The notes beneath the pieces are model-generated. The model saw only the letters and a program-made list of their open reading frames with translations, did not search any database and was not told where the DNA came from. Below are positions 12,101 through 21,428 of a stretch of DNA of 39,054 nt, piece after piece. Both the position numbers and the translations under genes were made by a program. This DNA is from Zygophlyctis sp. KS116 (lineage: Eukaryota > Chytridiomycota), in assembly GCA_054661495.1 (NCBI GenBank), contig BAAFSQ010000079.1, forward strand, positions 1 through 39,054, in the 5' to 3' direction. Position 1 is the stretch's first letter. Each line of letters opens with the position of its first letter.

Positions 12101-14406
12101 TAGAGTCTATGATGTTTCCGGATTCTATTTTGGGCCGTATTCAGCATTAAAACAAAATTTCTTCGGAAGAAGAGTCCAAGAAATATTTGATGATGTATTA
12201 GCCAATTATAATCCGAATACAGATGGGAGTAATTTGGACGTCACTGCAGCATTTAATAAATTCAAAGCGGCAGACCGTGATGCATGGACCAAAGTCATGG
12301 ACTGCATGAATGGTCAAATGTATGTAGGGAAAGTAGATCATAGAAATGATCTTAGTTGTAAAATAGCTGATTATATTTTATTGGCGGCTTCTGTGATTCT
12401 CGTATCTGTGATCGGATTCAAATTTTTAGCAGCTCTACAGTGTTATTCTCCTTCACTTCCCGAAGAAAGTGATAAGTTTGCTATATGTCAAGTACCATGC
12501 TATACCGAAGGATATTCTTCATTAAAAGCTGCTATAAATACATTGGCAACGATGAAGTATGATGACAAACGCAAATTGCTATTTTTAATCTGCGACGGAA
12601 TGATTATCGGTGCAGGAAATGACCTTCCAACTCCTCGTATTGTTTTAGATATTTTAGGAGTTGATAAAAATATTGATCCGGAACCACTTGCATATAAATC
12701 TCTCGGCGAAGGAAGTATGCAGCTCAACTACGCTAAAGTTTATTCCGGGTTGTACGAATCTAATGGTCATACAGTTCCTTATATTGTTGTCGTCAAAGTT
12801 GGCAAGCCCAGCGAGAGACAGAAACCAGGAAATAGGTAGACGAAATATACTAATTTACTAGAGGAAAACGAGATTCTCAACTCATTTTAATGCAATTTTT
12901 ATCCAGAGTGCACCATAATCAGCCAATGTGTCCTCTCGACATGGAATTGTATCATCAAATGAAAAATGTGGTCGGTGTTGATCCTTCATTTTATGAATTT
13001 GTCCTTATGGTAGATGCAGATACGCAAGTGTCTCGTGATGCACTTAGTCGTTTGATTTCTCACATGAATCGTGACAAAAGGGTCGCTGGTACATGTGGAG
13101 AGACACGAATTTCTAATGAAAGAGCATCTTTCACATCAATGATTCAAATTTACGAGTATTTTATTTCGCATCATTTGGCCAAGGCGTTTGAGTCCTTGTT
13201 TTCAACTGTAACGTGCCTGCCTGGATGTTTTAGTATGTATCGAATCAAGTCTACTACAAAAAATGAACCAATTTTGACATCACCTGCTTTGATTCAAGAT
13301 TATGCTGAAAATCAAGTAGATACTCTGCATCTGCGTAATCTTCTTCATCTAGGTGAAGATCGATATCTGACTACCCTTATTCTCAAACACTTTCCTAATA
13401 TGAAAACGACGTTTACACCGGATGCCCTTTGCCTTACAAATGCTCCAGATAGATGGGGTATTCTTTTATCGCAGCGCCGAAGATGGATTAATTCTACTGT
13501 GCATAATTTGCTGGAACTCATGTATTTACGTGAATTATGTGGATTTTGTTGCTTTTCAATGCGTTTTGTGGTTTTCGTGGATCTGTTGGCGACTTTAGTA
13601 CAGCCTGCATCATTGATTTATATTGTTTATCTGATATTCTTTTATGTGATTGGGGAAAACGTGGGTTTAGATACACAAGTTCCAGTGATTTCTTTGATCC
13701 TAATCGGTGCGATTTATGGATTGCAAGTGGTCATTTTCTTATTTAGAAAGGAATGGCAGCATATTGGATGGATGGTATTTTATATTATTGCATCTCCATT
13801 ATTCGGATGTAAGTTCAATTCATTAAAATTTAAGTTTATATTCCATTATATTCATTTTGGCATTTTGATGATTTTTCATGGGGAAATACCAGACTTATTG
13901 TAGGAGGGAATGGGAAACAAGCGGAAGGCCCTGTAAAAGTTGAGCCAGTAAGAAATTTATCCATTAACGTTCAGTTTGATCCTAATACTGTTCCACTCCA
14001 AATGTTGAACGAGCAGGAAGCCATGGGTAAAATATCCGAGGATTGGGACGCTAAATCAGTGGCTTCATCGAAATTAAGTTATGTCATACGAGGAAACGAA
14101 ATGTTGGGCAAGATGCCTATTTCCTCTGTAGTAGGCGGGGCTGCATATACTCAATCAATTTCACCAGACCAACCCGACATGAGAAGACGAAGTTCTGATG
14201 AGAGGGAATCAGTCCAAGGCAAGCATATCCCTTCTGATGATGAATTGTTGAAGGAAATTCGACATATACTTTCTACAAGTGATTTGATGACTATCACAAA
14301 GAAAAAGGTACGCCAGCAGCTCTCAGAATTTTATGGTGTTGATCTATCATCTAAAAAACAATATATTCATGCTGCTATCGATTCAATCCTAAAAGGTGAA
14401 TTATGA
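9149..14406 (+). CDS. csmA: Class V-type chitin synthase with N-terminal myosin motor
   Basis: Membrane GT2 enzyme polymerising UDP-GlcNAc into chitin, fused to a myosin head that tethers or delivers it along actin. Exons: 9149-9414, 9440-10916, 10945-11876, 11906-12835, 12862-13808, 13835-14406; about 1707 residues. The motor spans about 1-610, with an intact P-loop (GESGSGKS, rebuilt across intron 1), a switch II-like LDIPG and the closing [20 protein letters not shown]. Two membrane segments follow (about 755-775 and 788-812), then the cytochrome b5-like lumenal region. The catalytic domain has DADT (1253-1256), the CLPGCFSMY loop, EDRYL (1367-1371) and QRRRW (1406-1410), followed by further membrane spans and [19 protein letters not shown] domain (about 1650-1705) ends the protein. 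All catalytic motifs are present. I chose 9149 as the first in-frame ATG. The stop overlaps the tail of the GH18 chitinase. Confidence 0.95.
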
Positions 14407-15573
14407 AGATGGCCTGACTGAATTCATTAGGCTTTGATTTAATTCACGCAATACACTTCTTTCATCATTAAACGGATAGTCTCCTGAACTTTCCCAAACT
14501 ATTATGCCCTTGAGACCTTTTTCCCATACATACCGTGCCTTTTCAGAAACTGAACGTGGAGTGTCATAAGAATTCAAAATCTTCTTCTTGCTATCATAAG
14601 AATAAGATGCTTTTGCTTTATCATCCCAGCATTCAATTGCACCTGGACGAGGTAAACTTTTATAGTCACAAACACCATCTTCCCAAGATCGATCTTCAAC
14701 TACACCTGAACTGCCATTACCGATCCCTTTTGTATTTGCAAATCCTCTAGAATATAAAACAGCTCCAATAACTATTTTATCTGCAGGAACTCCTGCATCA
14801 AGATAAGCTTGAACAGCTCTATCAACTGACAATGGAGCATAAGAAGTTGAATACAAATTTGAATGATGCCCTGCTAGACATTGCCCCCAACTGGATGATG
14901 CAAAATCATAAGTCATGATATTTATAGCATCTAAATAGCAAACCATTTCTACCAGTGGAAGCGCGGTCATAAAACCTGGATTTCCAGTAGCACATGCAGT
15001 TATTTCCATTTTAGGAAAGTACTTTTCTAAGTTGACTCGCAGTAAATATAAAAATTGAACAAAATTAGAACCATCTTGAGGAGACGTAGAGTTCCCCTCA
15101 TTCCCATAATTTTTTCCAGGAGGACTTTTCTAAGATAATAATTGATACCTTAAATGTTCCCAATCTAAATCAACTGTATCAAATAGCCCAGGATTAGATT
15201 TTAAGATTTCCAATATTCCATTCACAAAGATCGATCGTTTATTTTCAGTAGAAACTGCATCTGAAAAATGCCTTGAAAGAGTCCAACCACCAATTGATAG
15301 TCCTAAATTAAAAGAAAATTCCTTCTTTGCAGCCTTTAGAGCCCCTAAATTCCCCTTGAATTTCCCAATTGGCTTCTCGAAATCCGCCCTGTCATTAATC
15401 CAATACTCGTACCACTGATCAGTAAAAACTGGAATCCAACCATCTCCCATAGGTTTTAAATCTAGAAAACAGTAATTAAGATGTGTGATTGCATGCAAAG
15501 GCAAATCATAAATCTGGAAATTACGATCATAAGTAGCCCAGTTTGTATGATAGACAACCAATCGTTTAGTCAT
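14401..15573 (-). CDS. GH18 chitinase
   Basis: Glycoside hydrolase family 18 enzyme cutting beta-1,4 GlcNAc polymers. Exons in coding order: 15573-15149 and 15124-14401, about 382 residues. The fold is marked by LVVYHTNW (strand 1), ITHLNYCFLDL, LGLSIGGWT (strand 3), the catalytic DTVDLDWEH with acid/base Glu, AINIMTYDF (strand 6) and GIIVWESSGDYP (strand 8). The single intron is 24 nt (15125-15148) and ends in AAAAG. An earlier TTAG acceptor would give a 19-nt intron and break the frame. No secretion signal is evident at the ATG used (15573), so it is either cytosolic, exported another way, or has a missed upstream exon. Its stop overlaps the chitin synthase stop by six bases, and its start lies 22 bp from the divergent ABC ATPase. 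Confidence 0.92.
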
Positions 15574-15595
15574 TTCGGTAGGTGAAGGAAACAGA

Positions 15596-16290
15596 ATGAG
15601 CCTCAATTTGGATATTAATCAACTGAATCTGTCTCATTCAGTGACCGATTTATCACTCAATGCATCCAATCCAAAGATTGTAGTTCGAGGCCCATCGGGA
15701 TGTGGAAAGTCAACATTACTTAAAGCCATTGCTGGATTACTTCCCGTAGAATCTGGCGATATAAGAATAAACGGCAAGACTTTCTTTGAGATGGGATTGG
15801 CTTGGAGAGGCTCATATCTCTATGTTCCTCAATCGCCGCCTCAAATGACTGGAACACCATCAGATTTTGTTTTACTTATAAATCAAGTTCAAGTGCAAAA
15901 ATCAAGGCTTCAAGGAAAAGAAGAAACGCACAAGGAAATTGGACTAGAATTTGGATTAAGATTACATTTGGTAAATTATTATAATTCTTATAAAAGTGGG
16001 ATGAGAATTGGAATTCATTGTCGGGAGGAGAATCTCAAAGAATTTTATTGGCAATTGCATTGTCGAGAAATCCTGAAATGTTGCTTCTGGATGAGCCTAC
16101 AAGTGCTTTGGATGAGATCTCTAGGCTAAAGGTAGAGTATAGACTTAAAAGCATACCTTTTATTTGGATAACTCACGATCCATCTCAGGAAGAAAGGATT
16201 AATGCAGAATTTAGATTAACCATACATCAAGGAGGGGATTATATATTTGAGTCTATTCAGAAAGAGACAATTCTACCACAAATCCGATAG
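15596..16290 (+). CDS. Soluble ABC ATPase of the FetA/YbbL/STAR1 kind
   Basis: Stand-alone ATP-binding cassette, about 222 residues, exons 15596-15970 and 15997-16290 (26-nt intron). Walker [11 protein letters not shown]-loop YVPQSPPQ, signature [10 protein letters not shown], Walker [12 protein letters not shown] and H-loop ITHDPSQ are all intact. There is no membrane segment, so it needs a separate permease. The best resemblance, from memory, is to bacterial FetA/YbbL (iron homeostasis with FetB) and plant STAR1 (partner STAR2), from the [10 protein letters not shown] and [12 protein letters not shown] segments. No permease lies in this window. It is divergent from the chitinase across 22 bp. 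Its last 38 coding bases overlap the M28 peptidase tail. The ABC call is very sure, the subfamily only moderate. Confidence 0.85.
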
Positions 16291-17406
16291 TTACCTTTAC
16301 AAATTCCATTAAATGAGACCAGTTTATAACGTCAATTGTATCCAAGGGATCACCATTGGATTTTACTCGATCATTATATGGGAAAAAGTCCTAAATTGTT
16401 AATAAAAATGCAATATACTTCTTTTTTCCCTTCTATTAAAGCAGCAGCTTTATATCCATGTTTATACCATGCTGAATTGTCTGTACACGCATAACCACAA
16501 AAAGCAGTTGTGGATTTTTCCTGTGAATAATTCTCTACAACAAGATTTAAAAAAGCAGTAGAGTCTTTAGCAACATAGTCTGTCAACATTCCAATATGTG
16601 GAATAGAACCAGGTCTTACATAGCCTGTTTGATCCTATAAAATGTAAATGAGCCCTTTTTACCAAGTTCAAGTAAGTCAAGACATTAGTTTGAGCTTTAG
16701 AGTAAGCATTAGCTACTTCGTTAGATCCGTAAACTCCTTCTTCTTCGCCTGCATACCAATGAAATTCAATCGGACGCTTTGGAACAAAACCAGAAGCTAC
16801 TAGAACTCTCAAGGTTTCAAAAACTACACTAGATCCAGAAGCACAGTCATCTGCACCTGGATTTGGATTTGGTTCTGGAAGATGACTTCCATCTGTCACG
16901 TTTAATAAATGAAGTTTTACACGCTATTGTATCAAAATGAGACCCGGTAATCACAATATCTTTAGAGGTGGTCCATTTCGGTTCCAATCTAGCCAACACA
17001 GAAGGCTGACGTCTCCAAGTACTATTATATCAAAAATTGTATAAAATACTGATTAAAGAATCTCACTGTTAGTGAAACTTTTGGACTTAAAGATCCTTTT
17101 AATCCCAAAACTTGATCATACTATTCATTATCATAAAAACATTACAATCCATTCTGCTGCTTTGACTCCATTATCACTTTTAAAATAACGATCAGGAAAT
17201 TCAGTTAGTCTAGTTAAAAATGATGCCGTTTCTTCCACATCAGCCAAGGTCAACAGATTAGAAACCACAGACTGTTTTGATGTTCTTAAGGGGATTTCAC
17301 TGATCGTAGCAGGAGCATTTACAGACGCAACAACATGATTTCTCTGGACTGGTAAATCAGGTCTGATACATGAAACAACCAATAGATTAGCAAGAAATAG
17401 CAACAT
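16253..17406 (-). CDS. Secreted M28-family leucine aminopeptidase-like protein, one zinc ligand replaced
   Basis: Zinc aminopeptidase of the M28 (Lap1/Aeromonas AP) type. Exons in coding order: 17406-17146, 17120-17050, 17021-16921, 16892-16663, 16634-16419, 16390-16253; 338 residues; introns 25 or 28 nt. A signal peptide starts at 17406 ([13 protein letters not shown]). A propeptide-like region ([20 protein letters not shown]) leads into FNHTWRRQPS and GSHFDT (first His ligand), GADDCASGS (bridging Asp), HWYAGEEEG (catalytic and ligand Glu), LNLDQTGYV (Asp ligand) and [16 protein letters not shown]. The last ligand, normally His in an IHT motif before DTID, reads [13 protein letters not shown]: lysine stands there, with a small insertion. 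The tail [13 protein letters not shown] is normal. It is either inactive or altered in metal binding. The 3' end overlaps the ABC gene by 38 nt. Confidence 0.88.
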
Positions 17407-17605
17407 TTTGAATTTTTCTAGTCTAAAGCAGATCACGAGCACTTGCATCAAGAATAAGCTGCTTTATATTGCGCTTATAATATACACTGGTACATATAAT
17501 GGTTACAAATGATATCCTAAAATCATCATCAAAAATATTAGATTAATAAACTCTCATCTTTCAGCAATTATTTTTATTATTAAATAACAACACTGTGGGC
17601 GTACC

Positions 17606-17650
17606 CGGTGCCGCAATTAAGGGGAACGGGCCGCACCTCTCCTTGCGGCA
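17606..17650 (+). promoter_or_regulatory. GC-rich hairpin and shared element upstream of tyrosinase 1
   Basis: A GC-rich island in an AT-rich spacer ends 17 nt before the tyrosinase 1 ATG. TGCCGCAA (17609-17616) is perfectly complementary to TTGCGGCA (17643-17650), an 8-bp stem with a 26-nt loop. GGTGC (17607-17611) can instead pair with GCACC (17633-17637), so the two stems exclude each other. The element CGGTGCCGCA followed by GGGAAC is nearly repeated before tyrosinase 2. The inverted repeat is seen; any RNA or protein-binding role is inferred. Confidence 0.4.
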
Positions 17651-17667
17651 ATCTCACTAGAATCGAA

Positions 17668-19209
17668 ATGGCAAAGACTGAAAGATCTAAAAGAATTTTA
17701 TTTCTTTCTGGTATTTCAATTATACTTATACTTGGGGCGATCATAGCTGCTGTAATAGTGACAGGGGAAAGAAAAAAGGCTGATGATCATTCTAACGATC
17801 AGAGTTCTCAAGATTTGATTAACAATCCTAATATTTCTAATGCTTCTACTGTTTCTGCATTTCCTTTCGGACGAGATAGGAATTCTGGTTTAGTTTCATC
17901 GGAAGGAGCGGCTGCTTCATCTGAACTTGAAGCGTCTATAACTGGAACTACTGATGGGAATTCTGGATCTGGACCTTCAAAGGCTGAAAAATCTAACAGC
18001 CCCGCAACTTTGACTAGCTCAGTTTCTACAATTCCTAGAGCCACCGAAAGCTGTAAGAATCCAAGAATAAGAAAGGAATGGAGAGATTTGTCCAGTCAGG
18101 AACAATTAGACTATTTAGCTGCAGTAAATGGTTTGTTTAAAAAGCCTTCTCTGAAAGGATATGACAATAGGCATATGGACTTTGTTAAAGCTCATATTGA
18201 AAATAAGCATTTGGTTCACAATACTGTAAGTCCAGCGAGATTTAATTTTAGACAATTTTTATGCCTTGGCATAGACATTTTATTTTCCAATACGAAAAAG
18301 AATTACGATCTATTAATCCTAAAGTGTCTTTACCATATTGGGATTGGGGAATGGATTATGAAAATCCTGATAAGTCTCCTCTTTTTGACGATAACGCCTT
18401 TGGTGGTAGTGGTGACAAGACCACGCATTGTATTAATTCAGGTGCATTTGCTGGAATTCGAACTCAATTTTATGAGGGTCATTCTGATCCGCATTGTGTC
18501 AAAAGAGACTTTACGCTTAAGAATACGGTCACGACTCTGACAGCTCCGAGTGTGATGATGGGCTTGGCCCTTTACAAAGAATGTAATTTTACTTAAACTC
18601 AAAGAATTAGTTGAAAAGTTTTCATATTCATTTGAAGGATTACCACACGCCCTTGCTCATAACTTTATTAGTGGAGATATGATTACGAATCAGTCCCCGA
18701 GTGATCCAATGTTTTACCTGGTTCATGGAAATGTCGATCGATATTTTTCCATTTGGCAGGAAGAACATCCAGATAGCAAATTCCCTGGAAGTCTAGAGGA
18801 CAAATTACCGGCCTATGATACGCCTCTTTCAGTTCCATTTAAGTTGCCTAGAAAGTCATCTGACTATTGTTATTCATACTCAAACAAGGCAGCCCAAACT
18901 CATCGTAAAAGAGAATTAGAGCCTATAGTTCCTTCTAAAAACCACAACGTTTTATATCCATCTAAAGTACCAGTTTCGTTCACGAAAATGATGGGGGGAA
19001 GTCCAAAAAAAATACAAACATTACAAAATCAGTCAACCAAATTCATCGATTGTTTAAATAGAATCGGATTTGTCAGCCCTGCCGTTTCATATGCCTCAGA
19101 TAGACACTGGAAGAAATATAGAATTGAGAAAGGATCAACTTCACGATTTAAACAAGGGACCAAATCCCGACAGCATTTGGAAAGATGCTTACCTTTGCTC
19201 ATTTCTTAA
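17668..19209 (+). CDS. Membrane-anchored tyrosinase 1
   Basis: Type 3 copper monophenol/diphenol oxidase, the first enzyme of melanin synthesis. Exons: 17668-18225, 18252-18582, 18611-19209; about 495 residues. Positive residues then one hydrophobic segment (about 9-33) form a signal anchor. A Ser/Pro-rich stalk follows, then the catalytic domain from CKNPRIRKEW. CuA: FVKAHIENKH, VHNT and MPWHRHFIFQYE. CuB: LPHALAHNFISGDM and DPMFYLVHGNVDRY. All six His ligands are present; the usual LHH is LVH, but the ligand His before GNVD is kept. The start at 17668 is the first in-frame ATG and begins the anchor. The C-terminus is uncertain: a possible 25-nt intron at 19044-19068 would shift to another frame ending at 19255. 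A paralogue follows 168 bp downstream. Confidence 0.9.
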
Positions 19210-19327
19210 TGAAATATTATGGATATTAGATATTAGAATAGACTTATTATGGTAGAGTTTTGTGTGTTTGTTGAGCTCAGGCTAGAATTACAAGTATGAA
19301 ACAAATAACCGTGAAACCGTTTCAGAT

Positions 19328-19343
19328 CGGTGCCACAGGGAAC
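19328..19343 (+). promoter_or_regulatory. Element upstream of tyrosinase 2 shared with tyrosinase 1
   Basis: CGGTGCCACAGGGAAC lies 35 nt before the tyrosinase 2 ATG. Tyrosinase 1 has CGGTGCCGCA (17606-17615), six extra bases, then GGGAAC (17622-17627), ending 40 nt before its ATG. The match stands out in AT-rich spacers. It could be a common regulatory site or leftover homology from the tandem duplication. Confidence 0.35.
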
Positions 19344-19377
19344 ACAAAATTTGTTGTTTCAGACCAACTTAATAATT

Positions 19378-20723
19378 ATGAGCACTATCAGTAATCGGGG
19401 ACGTTGGAACTATCTTCTGATAACGATTACTGCATTGCTTCTGGCTCTAATAATAACCACCACAGTCGTCTTATTAAATAAACAAAAACAGATAAATGCA
19501 TTCGACCCTTCTAATAATCAATCAATTAATCCAGAACCAGCAGAACCATCAGTACCATCATCAATACCAAGCAATAATCCGGTACCTAATCAAAATGGGC
19601 AGATATGTAGTAATCCTAGAATCAGAAAGTCATGGACTGAATTAAGTTATGAAGAAAAATCAAGATTTCTGAACGCCGTGACGCAGATCAAGAGCAAACC
19701 TCCGCAGACAAGTTCTGCAACTAATCGATATGAAGATTTTGTGATTACCCATGATCTCTATAAATCACGCGCCCATAACATATCTGCTTTTCTCCCGTGG
19801 CATAGACATTTTATTAATGAATTTGAAAAAGAACTACAATTAATTGACTCTTCAATTACATTACCATTTTGGGATTGGGCTAGTGATTCTTCAAATCCTG
19901 CTGCATCATCAGTATTGGCCAATGATGCATTTGGTGGAGATGGAGATCCACAAACTGGATGTGTTAGAGATGGAGCTTTTGCTAATTGGCAGACTTCATA
20001 TCCTTCTAATCACTGCCTGCAGCGTCAATTTAATGGCGGTAGATCTGTAATACAAGGATGGTCTTCTCCTGCTCAGGTAGCGGCACTTGTGTTTCGCTTT
20101 ACTGATTGTAATTATACCGTTTATCTTAAAAAATAGATGCTCAATTCCGTAGTGCTTTCGAGTCAACTCCTCATGCTGCAGTTCATAATGGCATCGGGGG
20201 AGATATGCGACAATTTTTTTCTCCAAACGATCCTTTATTTTGGCTTCATCATTCAAATGTTGACCGATACTTTCTTGCTTGGCAATTAGAACATCCCCAA
20301 AGCCCTTATAATGGTGGCTCTTTGAACGATATGATGGCTCCTTTCAATATACCAATATCAAGCGCTTTCAGGATACCTAATAACTCTGAATATTGTTACA
20401 CTTATTCATTAGGCTCTGATTCTATGAGACGATCACTTTCTAAAAGGGACACCCTAAATTCAAAAAATAAAGAGCTTCAATGCCCTCCCCATATACCCGA
20501 TGAATTTACTTTAAGCATGGGATGTAGCGTAGATCATGTTAGAATGACAGAGAAAATCATTTGCGATTTTACGCAAAAATTCAACAAAAAACGATATTTA
20601 ACACAAGAAACAAAACTATCTATTTCCGAAGAAGACTCTAATCATATTAGTACTAAAATATGGCGTTATCACAGTGGGATTGAAAGAAATATGATTTTAG
20701 ATTCTCTGAATGAAATAGACTAA
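19378..20723 (+). CDS. Membrane-anchored tyrosinase 2
   Basis: Paralogue of the preceding tyrosinase, about 438 residues, exons 19378-20107 and 20137-20723 (29-nt intron in the same region as intron 2 of tyrosinase 1). The ATG at 19378 starts a signal anchor (hydrophobic about residues 12-34), then a Pro/Ser/Asn-rich stalk and the core from CSNPRIRKSW. CuA: FVITHDLYKS, RAHNISAFLPWHRHF. CuB: TPHAAVHNGIGGDM and DPLFWLHHSNVDRY. All six copper ligands are present, and LHH is the usual form. Intron 1 of tyrosinase 1 has no counterpart here. The C-terminal tail after SEYCYTYSLG is lysine- and serine-rich and poorly conserved with its paralogue. The gene ends 9 bp from the convergent histidine phosphatase. 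Confidence 0.92.
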
Positions 20724-20732
20724 AAATCATTC

Positions 20733-21423
20733 TTATTGAAGATCGCCAAACATGAGTCGCTGAGCAAGTTGCTCAAACTTAACTACCTTTCCGCTTGATT
20801 CCAACTGTAACACCCAAACAAGATCATATCTACTTTTGGGCCATTTATCTGGTACATTTTCTGCACCCAATTCTTTAGCAATTACTGATAGCTGTTGATG
20901 TGACCAACAAACAATTACAGAATGTCCATAATACCAGGGATCTTTCAGTTTTGATATAAGATCGGGCAGCTGCCTTTTTGGATATGTCAAGAAATCAACA
21001 CATCCGTTGCTTATGGACAATCCCTCACCTCCATCTTTCAAAGTGGTACCGGTCTTTAAAGCATTAACCAATGGTTCAACAGTTTGTTTTGGCTATCTTT
21101 AATAAATAACTAATTACCCTCAAGGACATGCCCCATTTTTCAACATCATCCACATCTTGCGCAATTACTGCCTTCAATGGATTAGATGTGAAAAGCTTTT
21201 TCATTTCATGCCGATGTAAAAAGTAACCAACCAATGCATGCGCTCTCTCGCAGCCTTTTACAGATAACAGATGATTATCAGAGTAATCGGATTTATTGAC
21301 GGTCTGTTCAAGGCCTGATGGCCAATGATGTTTCTCTGCATGTCTTATTAGGAGTATTGTAGTCAAATTGTCTTCTAACCCGCTAGAGGAAGAACTGCAA
21401 GAACTTGAATCACTAAAAGGCAT
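20733..21423 (-). CDS. Histidine phosphatase (phosphoglycerate mutase-like) family protein
   Basis: Branch-1 histidine phosphatase fold, about 221 residues, exons in coding order 21423-21118 and 21092-20733 (25-nt intron). The catalytic motif is LLIRHAEKHHWPSG, with the phospho-acceptor His after Arg. HALVGYF and LFTSNPLKA follow, and the second catalytic His lies in VCWSHQQL. The N-terminal 20 residues are serine-rich. It is most like fungal proteins annotated only as phosphoglycerate mutase family, so the substrate is unknown. The ATG at 21423 lies only 5 nt after the CWC22 stop on the same strand, so its promoter and 5' UTR must lie inside CWC22 or it is co-transcribed. Confidence 0.85.
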
Positions 21424-21428
21424 GAAAA

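Noticed and set aside
15130-15148. A 19-nt intron in the chitinase
   Set aside because: Its acceptor puts the next exon out of frame; the AAAAG acceptor five bases on restores the GH18 sequence.
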